DNA of 64,000 nt from CALGDE01 sp964655355 (GCA_964655355.1 CAZZMD010000005.1:62001-126000), one strand, 5' to 3'. Counted from the stretch's first letter, positions 51,801 through 61,256 are shown. Notes: a model not told the origin generated them from the letters alone. A program made the numbers and translations.

Positions 51801-52880
51801 ATGGTTACTGATATTCAAGCGATGACAGATTCAGGGGAGCTTCCCATACAAGAGGCGCAAGAGATTCAGAAGCTGGCAAAGCGTTCGTTGCGGGATGGGA
51901 TTGCTCTCCACGAGGGACGACAGTTTGAGGCGGCGGTGTCGGCCTTTGCGGCGGCTCGGGATCATTATGAGCGGTTGAATATACCCCGCTATGAGAGTAA
52001 GGCATTGCGGGGGATTGTTCTGTGCCATTACGCGTTGGGGAATTATCCGACGGTGGTGGAGTGGGCTGAGGTATGGCTGGGGTTGGCGCGGCGGCAGGAA
52101 GATTTATCGTCCCAGGAGCAGGCCCTGAATCATTTGGGTAATGCATGGCGACATTTACATGATTACCGCCAGTCGATTAAGTATCAGGAAGAAAGCCTGG
52201 CGATCGCGGAGCAATTGGGGAATGAGGGAAGTCAGGTTGCCGTTCTGAATAATTTGGGGCTGGCCCATAAAAATCTGGGGGATTTTAAGCAGGCGATCGT
52301 GGTGCAGCAGCAGGGGTTGAAGTTGGTTCGCCGGATGAAGGATACGGCGGCGGAACGGCAGGTGCTGAAAAATTTGGGCAATACCTATTATGCGGCGGGG
52401 CAATATCATGATGCGATCGCCACCTATGAGACGTTGCTGTCTAAGGCGCGGGTTATTGATGATGATCATTTGGTGGGGCAGGTGTTGCGGGGCTTGGCCA
52501 ATGCGGCGTGCCATGTGGGGGAGCTGGATATGGCGATTCGATATTGTGAGCAGCGCTTATCGGTGATGCGATCGCTGACAGATTTGCGCGGTGAGGAACA
52601 AACCCTGGGATCCCTGGGGGTTGCCTATGATGCGGAGGGGAATTATGCCAAGGCGATCGAGTTTTACCAGCAGCGGTTAACGGTGGCTCGCCTGATCCCG
52701 GATTTGGAAGTTGAGGCGCAGACGTTGCAGAATTTACAGGTGGCCTGTCTGGCGATGGGGGATCAGGCGCGGGCGAGCAATTATCGTCAGCAGCGAGAGG
52801 CATTGTTGGGGCAGCAGGGCAGCGATATGGATGATGATCTGGAATCGACCCTGGGGGCGACCTTTGCGGGGGAGCTATAG
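51801..52880 (+). CDS. TPR repeat protein
   Basis: From ATG 51801 the protein has 359 residues and consists almost wholly of TPR-type helix pairs, for example EQALNHLGNAWRHLHDYRQ, AVLNNLGLAHKNLGDFKQA and QVLKNLGNTYYAAGQYHDA. The roughly 40-residue spacing is like the LGN/Rapsyn type. It has no enzymatic motif, signal or membrane segment, so it is a cytoplasmic binding scaffold of unknown partner. TTG at 51774 is an alternative start. A 21-base tandem array follows the gene. Confidence 0.88.
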   Translation: MVTDIQAMTDSGELPIQEAQEIQKLAKRSLRDGIALHEGRQFEAAVSAFAAARDHYERLNIPRYESKALRGIVLCHYALGNYPTVVEWAEVWLGLARRQEDLSSQEQALNHLGNAWRHLHDYRQSIKYQEESLAIAEQLGNEGSQVAVLNNLGLAHKNLGDFKQAIVVQQQGLKLVRRMKDTAAERQVLKNLGNTYYAAGQYHDAIATYETLLSKARVIDDDHLVGQVLRGLANAACHVGELDMAIRYCEQRLSVMRSLTDLRGEEQTLGSLGVAYDAEGNYAKAIEFYQQRLTVARLIPDLEVEAQTLQNLQVACLAMGDQARASNYRQQREALLGQQGSDMDDDLESTLGATFAGEL

Positions 52881-52941
52881 GGATGGACCCGGTTCGTCGG
52901 TATACTCCCAAATAGCTCCCGTTTGAATTTTTTATGTGCGC

Positions 52942-53025
52942 CATTGGCGTTTTGTCTGCATTCGTTGGCGTTTTGCCTGTGCCCGTTGGCGCTCCGAAGT
53001 TTTTCCCGAAGTTTTGTTCGAAGTT
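52942..53025. repeat. 21-bp and 12/13-bp tandem repeats upstream of mnmH
   Basis: TTGGCG recurs at 52944, 52965 and 52986 within 21-base units. This is followed by units of GAAGTTTT at 12-13 base spacing up to about 53025. The tract lies between the TPR gene stop and the mnmH ATG, and makes the upstream extension of the mnmH frame unlikely to be coding. Confidence 0.75.
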
Positions 53026-53027
53026 TT

Positions 53028-54194
53028 ATGGTTGTTGCGCTGTCCGTCGTCCCATTCCTCGCTGCGGAGGGTCCGATTTTTGACGCGCGCAGCCCTGGGG
53101 AATATAGCAAAGCTCATATCCCCGGAGCCCTATCTCTACCCCTCTTTGATGACGAAGAACGGGCGGCGGTGGGCACCTGCTATAAGCACCAGGGCCATGA
53201 GGCAGCGGTGGAATTGGGGCTGGGGTTTGTGGGGCCGAAACTAGTAACGCTAGTGCAACAGGCTAAGGCCGCGCTACAGCAATGGCAGCAGGAACACGGG
53301 GGCGATCACAAGGGGAGCCAGGATAGTAGCCGGGCCATTCGAGTCCATTGTTGGCGGGGGGGAATGCGCAGCTCGAGTATGGCGGCGCTATTGGAAATGG
53401 CCGGGATGCGGGTCGCGCTGTTGGACGGAGGGTATAAATCATTTCGGGGATGGGTGCGGCAGTGTGTCGCCACGCCCAAGCCGGTGATTACCTTGGGGGG
53501 GATGACCGGAACGGCGAAGACAGATATTTTGGGGGCGTTAGCGGCGCAGGGGGAGCAGGTTCTAGATTTGGAAGGGCTGGCCCACCACCGGGGCAGCAGC
53601 TATGGGGCCTTGGGATTGCCCCCCCAACCCAGCACCGAACATTTTGAAAATTTAATCGTGATCGCCTGGTCTCGGTTCGCGACGGAGCGCCCGGTATGGA
53701 TTGAGGCAGAGAGCCGGAATGTGGGCAGTTGTCGGGTACCGCCGGAATTATTTGAGCAGATGATGGCCGCCCCCGTCGTGGAAATCCAGCGATCGCAGGC
53801 GGAGCGCATTGAGTATCTCAGTCAGGTCTATGGAGAATCCTCTGACCTGGCGGGGCTATTGGCGGCCACGGAGCGCATTCGCAAACGGTTAGGGGGATTG
53901 CGCACCCAGCAAGCGTTAGATGCCATTCAACGGGGGGACGCAGCAACAGCGATCGCGATCGTCCTGGAATATTACGACCGCACCTATCGCTACGATCTAG
54001 ACAAACGCCCCGGTCCCACCTATCCAGTGCCCCTCAAAGGACTTGATCACACCGTGGGCGCTCAACAGGTGCTGCAGGTCGCTCAGGGAGCAGGTCTTTG
54101 TGATCCGACAACCGACGATCCGACAACCGATGATCCGGCAACTGACCCGGAAACTGATCCGGCAACAATTTCTTCCTTCGCTAATACCCATTAG
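53028..54194 (+). CDS. mnmH: tRNA 2-selenouridine (34) synthase
   Basis: MnmH (SelU, YbbB) replaces sulfur by selenium on 2-thiouridine at tRNA position 34, and also geranylates it. From ATG 53028 the protein has 388 residues. The N-terminal rhodanese domain has FDARSPGEYSKAHIPGA and active-site Cys108 in HCWRGGMRS. A P-loop follows at 157-165 (GGMTGTAKT), in which the expected last Gly is Ala163. A tail (about 359-381) is built from 15-base repeats encoding Asp-Pro-Thr-Thr. No selD or selA is nearby. The frame extends upstream through the repeat tract. Confidence 0.88.
   Translation: MVVALSVVPFLAAEGPIFDARSPGEYSKAHIPGALSLPLFDDEERAAVGTCYKHQGHEAAVELGLGFVGPKLVTLVQQAKAALQQWQQEHGGDHKGSQDSSRAIRVHCWRGGMRSSSMAALLEMAGMRVALLDGGYKSFRGWVRQCVATPKPVITLGGMTGTAKTDILGALAAQGEQVLDLEGLAHHRGSSYGALGLPPQPSTEHFENLIVIAWSRFATERPVWIEAESRNVGSCRVPPELFEQMMAAPVVEIQRSQAERIEYLSQVYGESSDLAGLLAATERIRKRLGGLRTQQALDAIQRGDAATAIAIVLEYYDRTYRYDLDKRPGPTYPVPLKGLDHTVGAQQVLQVAQGAGLCDPTTDDPTTDDPATDPETDPATISSFANTH
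54102..54146. repeat. 15-bp tandem array in the mnmH 3' end
   Basis: GATCCGACAACCGAC, GATCCGACAACCGAT and GATCCGGCAACTGAC repeat in frame, encoding DPTTD-like units. The multiple-of-three unit keeps the reading frame. Confidence 0.85.
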
Positions 54195-54213
54195 GACGCA
54201 TTACGTCATGACG

Positions 54214-54450
54214 TTAGGACGCATCAGTGGACCAGCGATAATCTACTCCTAAGTGATGGCGATCGCAGGCGGATTCTAATTGTTTTTGTTGGGCTAAGGC
54301 TTTGCGTAGGGTGGCCACCAACTCTTGAAGCTGGCGTTGGTGGTCCGGAAACTGATCCCGCTGGTCGAAAAGGGCGATCGCCGTTTGCTGTTCCAAGACC
54401 TGTAATAGCAACTCGTAGTGAACATGGGCCGGAACAGGAATGGGAGCCAT
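54214..54450 (-). CDS. DUF5340-like small protein
   Basis: This 78-residue protein (VHYELLLQVLEQQTAIA, QLQELVATLRKALAQQKQLESACD, YRWS) is helical and charged, with a form I recognise as the DUF5340 family found in cyanobacteria. No function is known to me. It lies just beyond the mnmH stop on the opposite strand, so its 3' end nearly meets that of mnmH. Length and ATG 54450 fit the family. Confidence 0.75.
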   Translation of the reverse strand: MAPIPVPAHVHYELLLQVLEQQTAIALFDQRDQFPDHQRQLQELVATLRKALAQQKQLESACDRHHLGVDYRWSTDAS

Positions 54451-54577
54451 AAACAGGAAACGACCAGAATGACAGTTTAGGAAGGGTGATCAGAAGGCGT
54501 CGACAAAGGGCGGCGGGGCTACGCTCCCTATAAATAACGTGGGGCTTAAACCAAATTGCGAACACGTTACAAACAAA

Positions 54578-54844
54578 CTACGAAAATGACTCGGGATCAA
54601 TCTGTTTTAGGGGAATAAAACATTCTCCCGGCAGCAAAATCGGAGACTTACCAAACACCGGCTTACCCCGATGGGTCACCCCATGGATCGCAACACCGCT
54701 GGGCTGACGCATAATATCGGTCTGCACTTCACAATAGGTCTCGTAAATGGTCCGAGCAGCGCTAAGGAGCGTCAGGTCCAACGAAGAGGAAATGGAGTCC
54801 GGACTCGTCGCTAGGTTGTAGGACAGGGCAGCGGAATAGGTCAT
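54578..54844 (-). CDS. Small hypothetical protein
   Basis: This 88-residue protein is not recognised. It begins MTYSAALSYNLATSPDS, has a central helical part (TLLSAARTIYETYCEVQTDIM) and a basic/hydrophobic end (GKPVFGKSPILLPGECFIPL). It has no membrane helix or known motif. A 12-base tandem pair lies immediately before its ATG (54845-54868). It is a plausible conserved cyanobacterial protein but may be a chance frame. Confidence 0.5.
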   Translation of the reverse strand: MTYSAALSYNLATSPDSISSSLDLTLLSAARTIYETYCEVQTDIMRQPSGVAIHGVTHRGKPVFGKSPILLPGECFIPLKQIDPESFS

Positions 54845-54868
54845 AGCAGCATTAATAGCAGCATTACA
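54845..54868. repeat. 12-bp tandem pair before a start codon
   Basis: AGCAGCATTAAT is followed by AGCAGCATTACA. The pair abuts the ATG (54842-54844, complement) of the small gene. Confidence 0.75.
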
Positions 54869-54955
54869 GAATGGCGGACGATACCGCAGTCCATCTCAAC
54901 GTAACGAGCGGTTGGGGTCGAGTCAATACGTTTTTCCGTATGCCTCAGCATAGTC

Positions 54956-55534
54956 TCAACCTTGGGCAAACTGATCCAGCGCCGACTGGAAAAGGGGAGG
55001 ATAGCGCCTGAGGACAGTGCCTCGCTGGGCGTCCAGGGCAACCAGCGTCACCTGTCCCGTGACATAGCAAAGGGGGGACAAGTCCTCCTGATTTCCTGAC
55101 TGCGAAGCCTCAGGCAAGGGGGATTCAATCCGGTAATCCCAAATCAGCCGGACTCCCCGTCGCGGCAATGGGCGCGATCGCACCACCGCCTCATCCCCCA
55201 ACCGCAAACTCCGATGGTATTTGAGGGACAAATCCACCACGGGCAAATCCACCCCCATCGCCACCAGATCGGCAAACTTCACCCCCACCGCCGCCAGGGC
55301 ATCCACCCGCGCCGACTCTAGCCAGGTGATATAAGTGCCATGCCAGACAATGCCCGCATAATCCGTATGGTGAGGCTGAACACGAATGGGATAGTCAAAC
55401 CAGTGAGAAGAATCAGCCCCCCTATGCCCATCGTTGCCGGGGTTAGCGTCGGGGTCAGTGCCGGGGTTAGCCCCTGTTGGCTTTTTCACGGTGAAATACC
55501 TCCCATAGGCTTCAGGGGAAGGGCAATGCGACAA
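54956..55534 (-). CDS. Acyl-CoA thioesterase (4HBT hotdog family)
   Basis: This 192-residue protein has the hotdog-fold thioesterase signature RVQPHHTDYAGIVWHGTYITWLESARV, with the catalytic-site Asp in HTDYAGIVWH, and later GDEAVVRSRPLPRRGVRLIW. The family includes YbgC/4-hydroxybenzoyl-CoA and DHNA-CoA thioesterases. Phylloquinone or aromatic acyl-CoA substrates are possible, but nothing in the neighbourhood decides. The first 48 residues are a Gly/Asp/Asn-rich extension partly made of short repeats. A start further in is possible. Confidence 0.85.
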   Translation of the reverse strand: MSHCPSPEAYGRYFTVKKPTGANPGTDPDANPGNDGHRGADSSHWFDYPIRVQPHHTDYAGIVWHGTYITWLESARVDALAAVGVKFADLVAMGVDLPVVDLSLKYHRSLRLGDEAVVRSRPLPRRGVRLIWDYRIESPLPEASQSGNQEDLSPLCYVTGQVTLVALDAQRGTVLRRYPPLFQSALDQFAQG

Positions 55535-55858
55535 CCAGACCCCATCGGATAGCTGTCAAAGTATTCCATACTTCCAGAGTTTTGTTCCACGCGGGCCGGG
55601 TCAGTAATTTACAGTCCTAGTCCTCTGCTTTAACGGACTGATTTCAGCCAAAAGGCTGGGCAATACAACCCTTGTGAAGAATTGAGTAAAAATGCTGGTT
55701 TCTGGTTTCTCTGCTTTGGGATAATGCGACCATAGATCTTACAGAGCTAAGTCAGCATAAGGGTTACAGCGGTTTTTATTGGCCGTCTCGGTTGACCGTG
55801 CTTAGGCAACAGCGCTGGATATTAAGCAACACGAAAATTCCTGTAATAGGCGCTATCC
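55535..55858. other. Divergent intergenic region upstream of the Usp gene
   Basis: These 324 bases lie between the leftward thioesterase and the rightward Usp gene. No gene, tandem array or convincing hairpin is seen. Confidence 0.5.
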
Positions 55859-56704
55859 ATGGGTAAGAAAATTCTTTTGGCCGACTCCGGTACTGGGCAG
55901 TCCGAAGATATGTTGAAGTATCTGATGGAAATTCCTGCCCTGAAGGATAGTCAGGTGACCATCTTGCATGTGGTCCCGCCGGAGGTGTCGTCGGATGATA
56001 TGGCGGATAAGTTGCAGGCTGGGGCGGATACCCTGGCTAAGGCGATCGCCACTTTGGGAATCCCGGCGGAGCAGGTGTCCCCCATGTTGCAGCAGGGGGA
56101 TCCCAAAACCGTGGTGTGTAAGGCAGCGGAGGATCTGGATACGGATTTGATTGTGATGGGCTCCCGTGGTCTCAAGCGTTTGCAGTCAATTTTGGATAAT
56201 TCCGTTAGCCAGTATGTCTTCCAGTTGTCCTCCCGCCCCATGTTGTTGGTGAAGGACGATATTTACGTGAAGCGTCTCAACCGGCTGATGATTGCGGTGG
56301 ACAAATCGGAAGCGTCCCAGCAGGCGATGGATGAGGCGATCGCCTTTGCCCGGGATATTAAGGGAGAACAATTGCTTCTGGTACACCTGGATTCCAAGTT
56401 GAAGCCCGGGGAAGAGGTGCCGGGGGATCAGGATCCGGTCCTGGCCGGAGCGATCGCCGCCGCCCGCCGCTACAACATCGACTTCCGCGCCATTTCCATC
56501 GGCGGAAAAGCGGGTCCCACCCTATGCAAAATTGCCGACGATCGCAATGTGGACCTTTTGATGCTGGGGTCTCCAGACCGTCGTCCCTCCATTGCCAAAG
56601 GATTGCCAGACCTGGATCGCCTCCTCGGCAATTCCCTGTCCGACTATGTGCGAGTTCACGCCCCCTGCCCGGTGCTACTGACTCGCCCGACGACCGACGT
56701 CTAG
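55859..56704 (+). CDS. Tandem universal stress protein (two UspA domains)
   Basis: The 281-residue protein has two UspA-like domains. The first (1 to about 140) begins KKILLADSGTGQSEDM and ends with the ATP-loop GSRGLKRLQSILDNSVSQYV. The second (about 145-281) has LMIAVDKSEASQQAMDEA and GSPDRRPSIAKGLPDLDRLLGNSLSDYVRVHAPCPVLL split over helices. In domain 1, G-S-R-G-L-K is close to the ATP-binding G-2x-G-9x-G(S/T) pattern; domain 2 is less complete. Tandem Usps are usually stress-induced. The stop directly abuts that of the convergent sppA gene. Confidence 0.92.
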   Translation: MGKKILLADSGTGQSEDMLKYLMEIPALKDSQVTILHVVPPEVSSDDMADKLQAGADTLAKAIATLGIPAEQVSPMLQQGDPKTVVCKAAEDLDTDLIVMGSRGLKRLQSILDNSVSQYVFQLSSRPMLLVKDDIYVKRLNRLMIAVDKSEASQQAMDEAIAFARDIKGEQLLLVHLDSKLKPGEEVPGDQDPVLAGAIAAARRYNIDFRAISIGGKAGPTLCKIADDRNVDLLMLGSPDRRPSIAKGLPDLDRLLGNSLSDYVRVHAPCPVLLTRPTTDV

Positions 56705-57508
56705 TTACGGGCGATAGAGCCAGAGGGGCATCCCGCTGGTTTCCAACTCAAAACTCACCCAATCAAAACCGCTGTTCACCCGGGAATCCATAATCCGGTT
56801 GAGCAGCGATTTTTTATCTTCAATGGTGGTGACCTGAACTTTATCGGGATCTAGCTTCACGAGTTCCGCCAGCCAACGTTTTGCCGCTGCTTCGCTGCCA
56901 AGGCGATCAACAACCCCCATTTCCTTTGCTTGGGCCCCCGTAAAAATGCGCCCATCGGCAAAGGTTTTCACCGTTTCGACCGGAATATCCCGCCCTTCGG
57001 ACACCGTCCCCACAAATTGCTCGTAGCTATCGTCAATCAGGGATTGCAGAATGGTACGCTCTTCGTCGGTCAACTCCCGATCAAAGGACAAAATATCTTT
57101 GTAGGGTCCCGACTTAATCACCTTGAAGGAGACGCCCACCTTATCCAGCAGTTTTTCGATATTGTTGCCCCGGATAATCACCCCAATACTGCCGGTGATG
57201 GTGCCGGGATTGGACACAATATGATGGGCTCCCATGGCAATATAAATGCCGCCTGAAGCGGAAATATTGCCGAAACTGGCGACGATTTTGACGGTTTTGC
57301 CTAACTCCCGCAGGGCATCATAAATTTCCTGGGAGTCTCCCACCGTACCGCCAGGGCTATCGATCCGCAGCAATAATCCTGGATATTTCCTTTCTTTCAC
57401 CGTTTCCAGGGCCTTCAGGACCCGTTGACGGGTCGAACCGGCGATCGCCCCGCTCACCTCAATCCGAGCCAACTGCTTCCGACGACTCCGCTTAAACGGC
57501 CAAACCAT
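56705..57508 (-). CDS. sppA: Signal peptide peptidase SppA-like serine protease
   Basis: From ATG 57508 the protein has 267 residues. The catalytic Ser85 lies in NISASGGIYI and the general-base Lys137 in IKSGPYKDIL, the arrangement of SppA (S49). No transmembrane helix is visible, unlike E. coli SppA, so it may be cytoplasmic or peripheral, a short form resembling SppA36K of Bacillus. It would cleave leftover signal peptides. The frame opens earlier at TTG 57520 but ATG 57508, with GGAG about 8 bases before it, is a better start. Confidence 0.9.
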   Translation of the reverse strand: MVWPFKRSRRKQLARIEVSGAIAGSTRQRVLKALETVKERKYPGLLLRIDSPGGTVGDSQEIYDALRELGKTVKIVASFGNISASGGIYIAMGAHHIVSNPGTITGSIGVIIRGNNIEKLLDKVGVSFKVIKSGPYKDILSFDRELTDEERTILQSLIDDSYEQFVGTVSEGRDIPVETVKTFADGRIFTGAQAKEMGVVDRLGSEAAAKRWLAELVKLDPDKVQVTTIEDKKSLLNRIMDSRVNSGFDWVSFELETSGMPLWLYRP

Positions 57509-57831
57509 GCCCAACTCCAATAATTGTCAGCCCAGCGCTTTCAGCCAGACTGTTTGGCTAATCGTTTCAGCCCAGACCCTTGCCGTGGGCCGGTTCCATA
57601 TTCTAGCGGCTTCTCCCAAACCTTTCTAACCTAATCCCCCGCCGCCCTAGGGGGATTCCCGACCCTGCCTGTCCCGGGGTGCTAGCATACGGCTATCTCC
57701 AAAGGTTCGACTGTACAGCCCCTATGCATTCTCGATGCATTCCCTGTGCCTATAAACCTGTGCCTATAAAGCGTTGCAGTCCGCTTAACGTTCTGCCTTG
57801 CTGCCCTTAAACTTTCTGCTGCCCCCTGCCC
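57509..57831. other. Intergenic region before a penicillin-binding protein gene
   Basis: About 323 bases between divergent genes. The only clear element is the exact 14-base tandem pair at 57743-57770. A 94-codon leftward frame at 57682-57966 overlaps the PBP start and looks spurious. Confidence 0.5.
57743..57770. repeat. Exact 14-bp tandem pair
   Basis: CCTGTGCCTATAAA occurs twice in a row, 60 bases upstream of the PBP GTG start. Near-repeats of ATGCATTC lie just before it. Confidence 0.9.
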
Positions 57832-59823
57832 GTGCCCCCGAAAGTAGCCCCGTCCCAGTCTCAACCATCCCCGCCGGTCCAAGGAGATCAGCGCACCACG
57901 GCCCGACGGCGATCGCGCCCGTCCCGTCCCACCCCCGAGGCCCCCTACTGGTGGTCCGTAATCCAAAATGCGGGGCGAGTCACCGGCGGAACGCTCCTAA
58001 CAACAGTATTGGTGGGCAGCGCCACCCTGGCCGGTGGATTGGTGGGATTGGCGTTTAGTTTCCGGAACCTCCCCGATGTGCGGGTGCTCCAGGACTATTC
58101 CCCTAGCGAAACCAGCTATATCTACGACCTCAAAGGCAAACTCCTCAGCAGTCTCCACGATGAAGCTAACCGGGAAGTGGTCGCCTTTGAAAATATTTCC
58201 CCCCATTTGAAGCGGGCCGTCCTGGCGATCGAGGACAGCGCCTTCTACGACCATCCCGGGGTCAATGTGGGCAGTGTGCTGCGGGCATCGGTGGTGAACC
58301 TGGAAAGTGGTCAGGCCCGGGAAGGGGCGTCCACCATCACCATGCAGCTAGTCAAAAACCTATTTTTGTCCCCCCAACGGCAATTTAGTCGAAAAGTGGC
58401 GGAGGCGGTGCTGTCTTTCCGGCTAGAACAGATTTTCACCAAGGACGAAATCCTGAGCATGTACCTCAATCAGGTGTATTGGGGGCACAACAACTACGGG
58501 GTCCAAACCGCTGCCCGAAGCTATTTCAACACCACCGCCGCAGAACTCAGTTTGGCGGAGTCGGCCTTTTTGGCGGGGCTGATCCAAGCTCCAGAGGACT
58601 ACAGCCCCTTCAATAACAATTACCCTCTGGCGAAAAAGCGACAGATCCAGGTGCTGGATCGGATGGTACTGCTGGGGTGGATTAGCTCTGAAGAAGCGGC
58701 CGCGGCGAAGGCAGAGCCCCTGTGGATTGCGGAAAATACTTCGTTCCAAACCAGCAAATTGCCCTACATCACCAATGCGGCGATTCAGGAGTTGGAAAAG
58801 CGATTTGGGCGCGATCGCCTGTTGCGGGGGGGGATGCGGGTCCAGCTAACGGTGGACCATAACTACCAGCGCATGGCGGAAAACACGGTCAAGGAGTCCT
58901 ATGCCCGTCTCCGGCGGCGGGGGGTTCGCATTGACCAAATTGCCCTGGTGGCGGTGGACCCCCGAACCCATTTTGTGAAGGCTATGGTGGGGGGCGTTGA
59001 TTTTGAGAAAAGCCAATTTAATCGGGCGGTACAGGCCCTGCGGCAGCCCGGTTCGTCCTTCAAACCCTTTGTGTACTACGCCGCCTTCGCCAGCGGTAAA
59101 TATACTCCCAATTCCGTCGTCCAGGACACGCCGGTCAGCTATCCCGATGGCAATGGGGTCTACCGTCCCAAGAATTATGGCGGGGGATTTTCCGGGAGCG
59201 TTTCCATTAAGCGGGCGATCGAAGTGTCCCTCAATATTCCGGCGGTTCGACTGGGGCAGGAAGTGGGGCTGAATCGCATTATCGAAATCTGCCGCATTTT
59301 GGGATTCCACAGTCCCCTCGAGCCAGTCGCCTCCCTGCCGTTGGGCTCTGAAGATGTGACCCCCCTGGAGATGGCGGGGGCATTTGCCACCTTTGCCAGC
59401 GGGGGATGGCATTCGGATACGACATTGATTGTGCAGGTGACCGACAGCAACGGGAAACAGCTCCTGGACAATACGCCCAAGCCCCGATTGGTATTGGATC
59501 CTTGGGCGGTGGCCTCGGTGAACCAAACCCTGAGGGGGGTGATTACCCAGGGCACGGCAAAGGGGGCGGGCTTGGGCCGACCCGCAGCGGGCAAAACCGG
59601 CACCACCGACGCGGAGCGGGATGTGTGGTTTGTGGGTTATGTGCCCCAGCTATCGACGGCGGTGTGGGTCGGGAATGACAATTACAGCCGCATTGGGGCC
59701 GGGGCGACGGGGGGAACCCTAGCGGTGCCGGTGTGGCGGGCGTTTATGCAGCGGGCGTTGAAAGGGGTGCCGTCTCAGGATTTTGCGCCGCCGAGTCAGT
59801 TTGCCAAGCCGACGGGATTTTAG
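57832..59823 (+). CDS. Class A penicillin-binding protein (transglycosylase/transpeptidase)
   Basis: This 663-residue bifunctional cell-wall enzyme has a cytoplasmic basic tail, one membrane anchor (about 54-77) and a GT51 domain with catalytic Glu134 in IEDSAFYDH and GASTITMQLVKNL. A transpeptidase domain follows with SxxK (Ser408, Lys411), SxN (Ser466, Asn468) and KTG (588-590), the three penicillin-binding motifs. It polymerises and cross-links glycan strands, being a PBP1A/1C-like protein of the sort found in multiple copies in cyanobacteria. The start is GTG 57832; no ATG in frame precedes the anchor closely. Confidence 0.94.
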   Translation: MPPKVAPSQSQPSPPVQGDQRTTARRRSRPSRPTPEAPYWWSVIQNAGRVTGGTLLTTVLVGSATLAGGLVGLAFSFRNLPDVRVLQDYSPSETSYIYDLKGKLLSSLHDEANREVVAFENISPHLKRAVLAIEDSAFYDHPGVNVGSVLRASVVNLESGQAREGASTITMQLVKNLFLSPQRQFSRKVAEAVLSFRLEQIFTKDEILSMYLNQVYWGHNNYGVQTAARSYFNTTAAELSLAESAFLAGLIQAPEDYSPFNNNYPLAKKRQIQVLDRMVLLGWISSEEAAAAKAEPLWIAENTSFQTSKLPYITNAAIQELEKRFGRDRLLRGGMRVQLTVDHNYQRMAENTVKESYARLRRRGVRIDQIALVAVDPRTHFVKAMVGGVDFEKSQFNRAVQALRQPGSSFKPFVYYAAFASGKYTPNSVVQDTPVSYPDGNGVYRPKNYGGGFSGSVSIKRAIEVSLNIPAVRLGQEVGLNRIIEICRILGFHSPLEPVASLPLGSEDVTPLEMAGAFATFASGGWHSDTTLIVQVTDSNGKQLLDNTPKPRLVLDPWAVASVNQTLRGVITQGTAKGAGLGRPAAGKTGTTDAERDVWFVGYVPQLSTAVWVGNDNYSRIGAGATGGTLAVPVWRAFMQRALKGVPSQDFAPPSQFAKPTGF

Positions 59824-59965
59824 AGCTTCTGAGGGTGGGATCGGGTCTACCCTTGGTCAGGATTGCTTAAGCATCTAGGGTGCAACCGGTAGACAGCGGC
59901 CGGTCAGTGGCAAAATATCGGTGGCAAAATAACAGACATTGCATCAGGGATAGATCGACAAAACT

Positions 59966-61210
59966 GTGTATTCTCCTGCACCCAGCCCCGAGGGGCGATC
60001 GCCCGGTCAGCGATTGAGTTTATATCTGGACCACAGCGCCACCACGCCCCCCTGTCCAGAGGCGATCGCCGCGATGAATCAGGTTTTACAGGCGCAGTGG
60101 GGAAATCCGTCCAGCATCCATGCCTGGGGCGATCGCGCGGCAACGGCCCTTGAGACCGCTCGATATCAGGTGGCGATGTTAATTGGGGCGGACCCAACGG
60201 AGATTTTTTTTACCAGCGGTGGCACTGAGTCCGATCATTGGGCCCTGATGGGGGTGGCCCGCCAGTATCGACAGCCCCAACATTTGATTATTTCGGCGGT
60301 GGAACATTCCGCGATCGCCAAAACCGCCGACTTTTTAACCACCCAAGGTTGGGCCGTGACCCGCCTGCCCGTGGATCGCCAGGGCCGAGTCCGCCCGGCC
60401 GATTTGACGGCGGCGATTCAGTCCAATACGGTTTTGATCTCAATTATTCACGGACAAAGCGAAGTAGGCACCCTCCAGCCTCTGGCGGAATTAGGGGCGA
60501 TCGCCCGACAAGCCGGGATTCTGTTCCATGCCGATGCGGTGCAAAGTGCTGGGCGCAGCCCCATCGATGTCGCGGCGTTACCGGTAGATTTACTGTCCCT
60601 GTCTAGCCATAAACTGTATGGTCCCCAGGGGAGCGGTGCCCTTTATATTCGGTCAGGGGTCGCGCTTCAGCCCTTGCTATTTGGGGGACGTCAGGAGGGA
60701 AATCTTCGGGCCGGAACCCAGGCTGTCGCCGCGATCGCCGGTTTTGGGGCGGCAGCGGAACGGATTGCCCAGCAAATGATTCCCGAAGCTGATCGCCTTG
60801 TGGTTTTGCGCGATCGCCTGATCGCGGGCATGGCCAACCATGGCGGGCTCCAGCTCACCGGGGATCATCGTCCTGGGGACACCACCCAACGACTGCCCCA
60901 CCACGCTAGCTTTTGCCTCGATTTAGACCATTGGCCCGATCCCCAGGCTCGCCCCAGCGGCCGCGACCTGGTACGACAGTTAAACCAAGCCAGCATTGCC
61001 GTCAGCTCCGGCTCCGCCTGCAATAGCGGCAGTTTGAGCCCCAGTCCCGTGTTACAGGCCATGGGCTACTCCGAAGCAGAGGCGATCGGAGCATTACGGA
61101 TCACCCTGGGGCGATCGACCCAAGCCGCAGACATTGACTGGACCCTTCGAGCACTCCACCAGGTTCTAGAGCGCCTAGGATGCCAACGCCCCCACGCCCT
61201 CACCGCCTGA
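59966..61210 (+). CDS. Cysteine desulfurase (NifS/IscS-like)
   Basis: This 414-residue PLP enzyme takes sulfur from cysteine for Fe-S clusters or thiocofactors. It has an N-terminal LYLDHSATTPPCPEA, the base-stacking His in SAVEHSAIAKT, the PLP Lys216 in SLSSHKLYGP and the active-site Cys352 in SSGSACNSGSLSPS. The C-terminal loop has the short NifS/IscS-type form. No Fe-S scaffold gene is nearby. The start GTG 59966 gives a short extra N-terminal tail of about 20 residues; a later start is possible. Confidence 0.93.
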   Translation: MYSPAPSPEGRSPGQRLSLYLDHSATTPPCPEAIAAMNQVLQAQWGNPSSIHAWGDRAATALETARYQVAMLIGADPTEIFFTSGGTESDHWALMGVARQYRQPQHLIISAVEHSAIAKTADFLTTQGWAVTRLPVDRQGRVRPADLTAAIQSNTVLISIIHGQSEVGTLQPLAELGAIARQAGILFHADAVQSAGRSPIDVAALPVDLLSLSSHKLYGPQGSGALYIRSGVALQPLLFGGRQEGNLRAGTQAVAAIAGFGAAAERIAQQMIPEADRLVVLRDRLIAGMANHGGLQLTGDHRPGDTTQRLPHHASFCLDLDHWPDPQARPSGRDLVRQLNQASIAVSSGSACNSGSLSPSPVLQAMGYSEAEAIGALRITLGRSTQAADIDWTLRALHQVLERLGCQRPHALTA

Positions 61211-61256
61211 TCCCCCACCACCTGACCGCTGACGACATAGCCGGCTGAGGAAATTC

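Noticed and set aside
57682..57966. Leftward 94-codon frame over the PBP start
   Set aside because: Overlaps the strong PBP gene and a tandem repeat; composition is arginine/glycine-rich as in other shadow frames.
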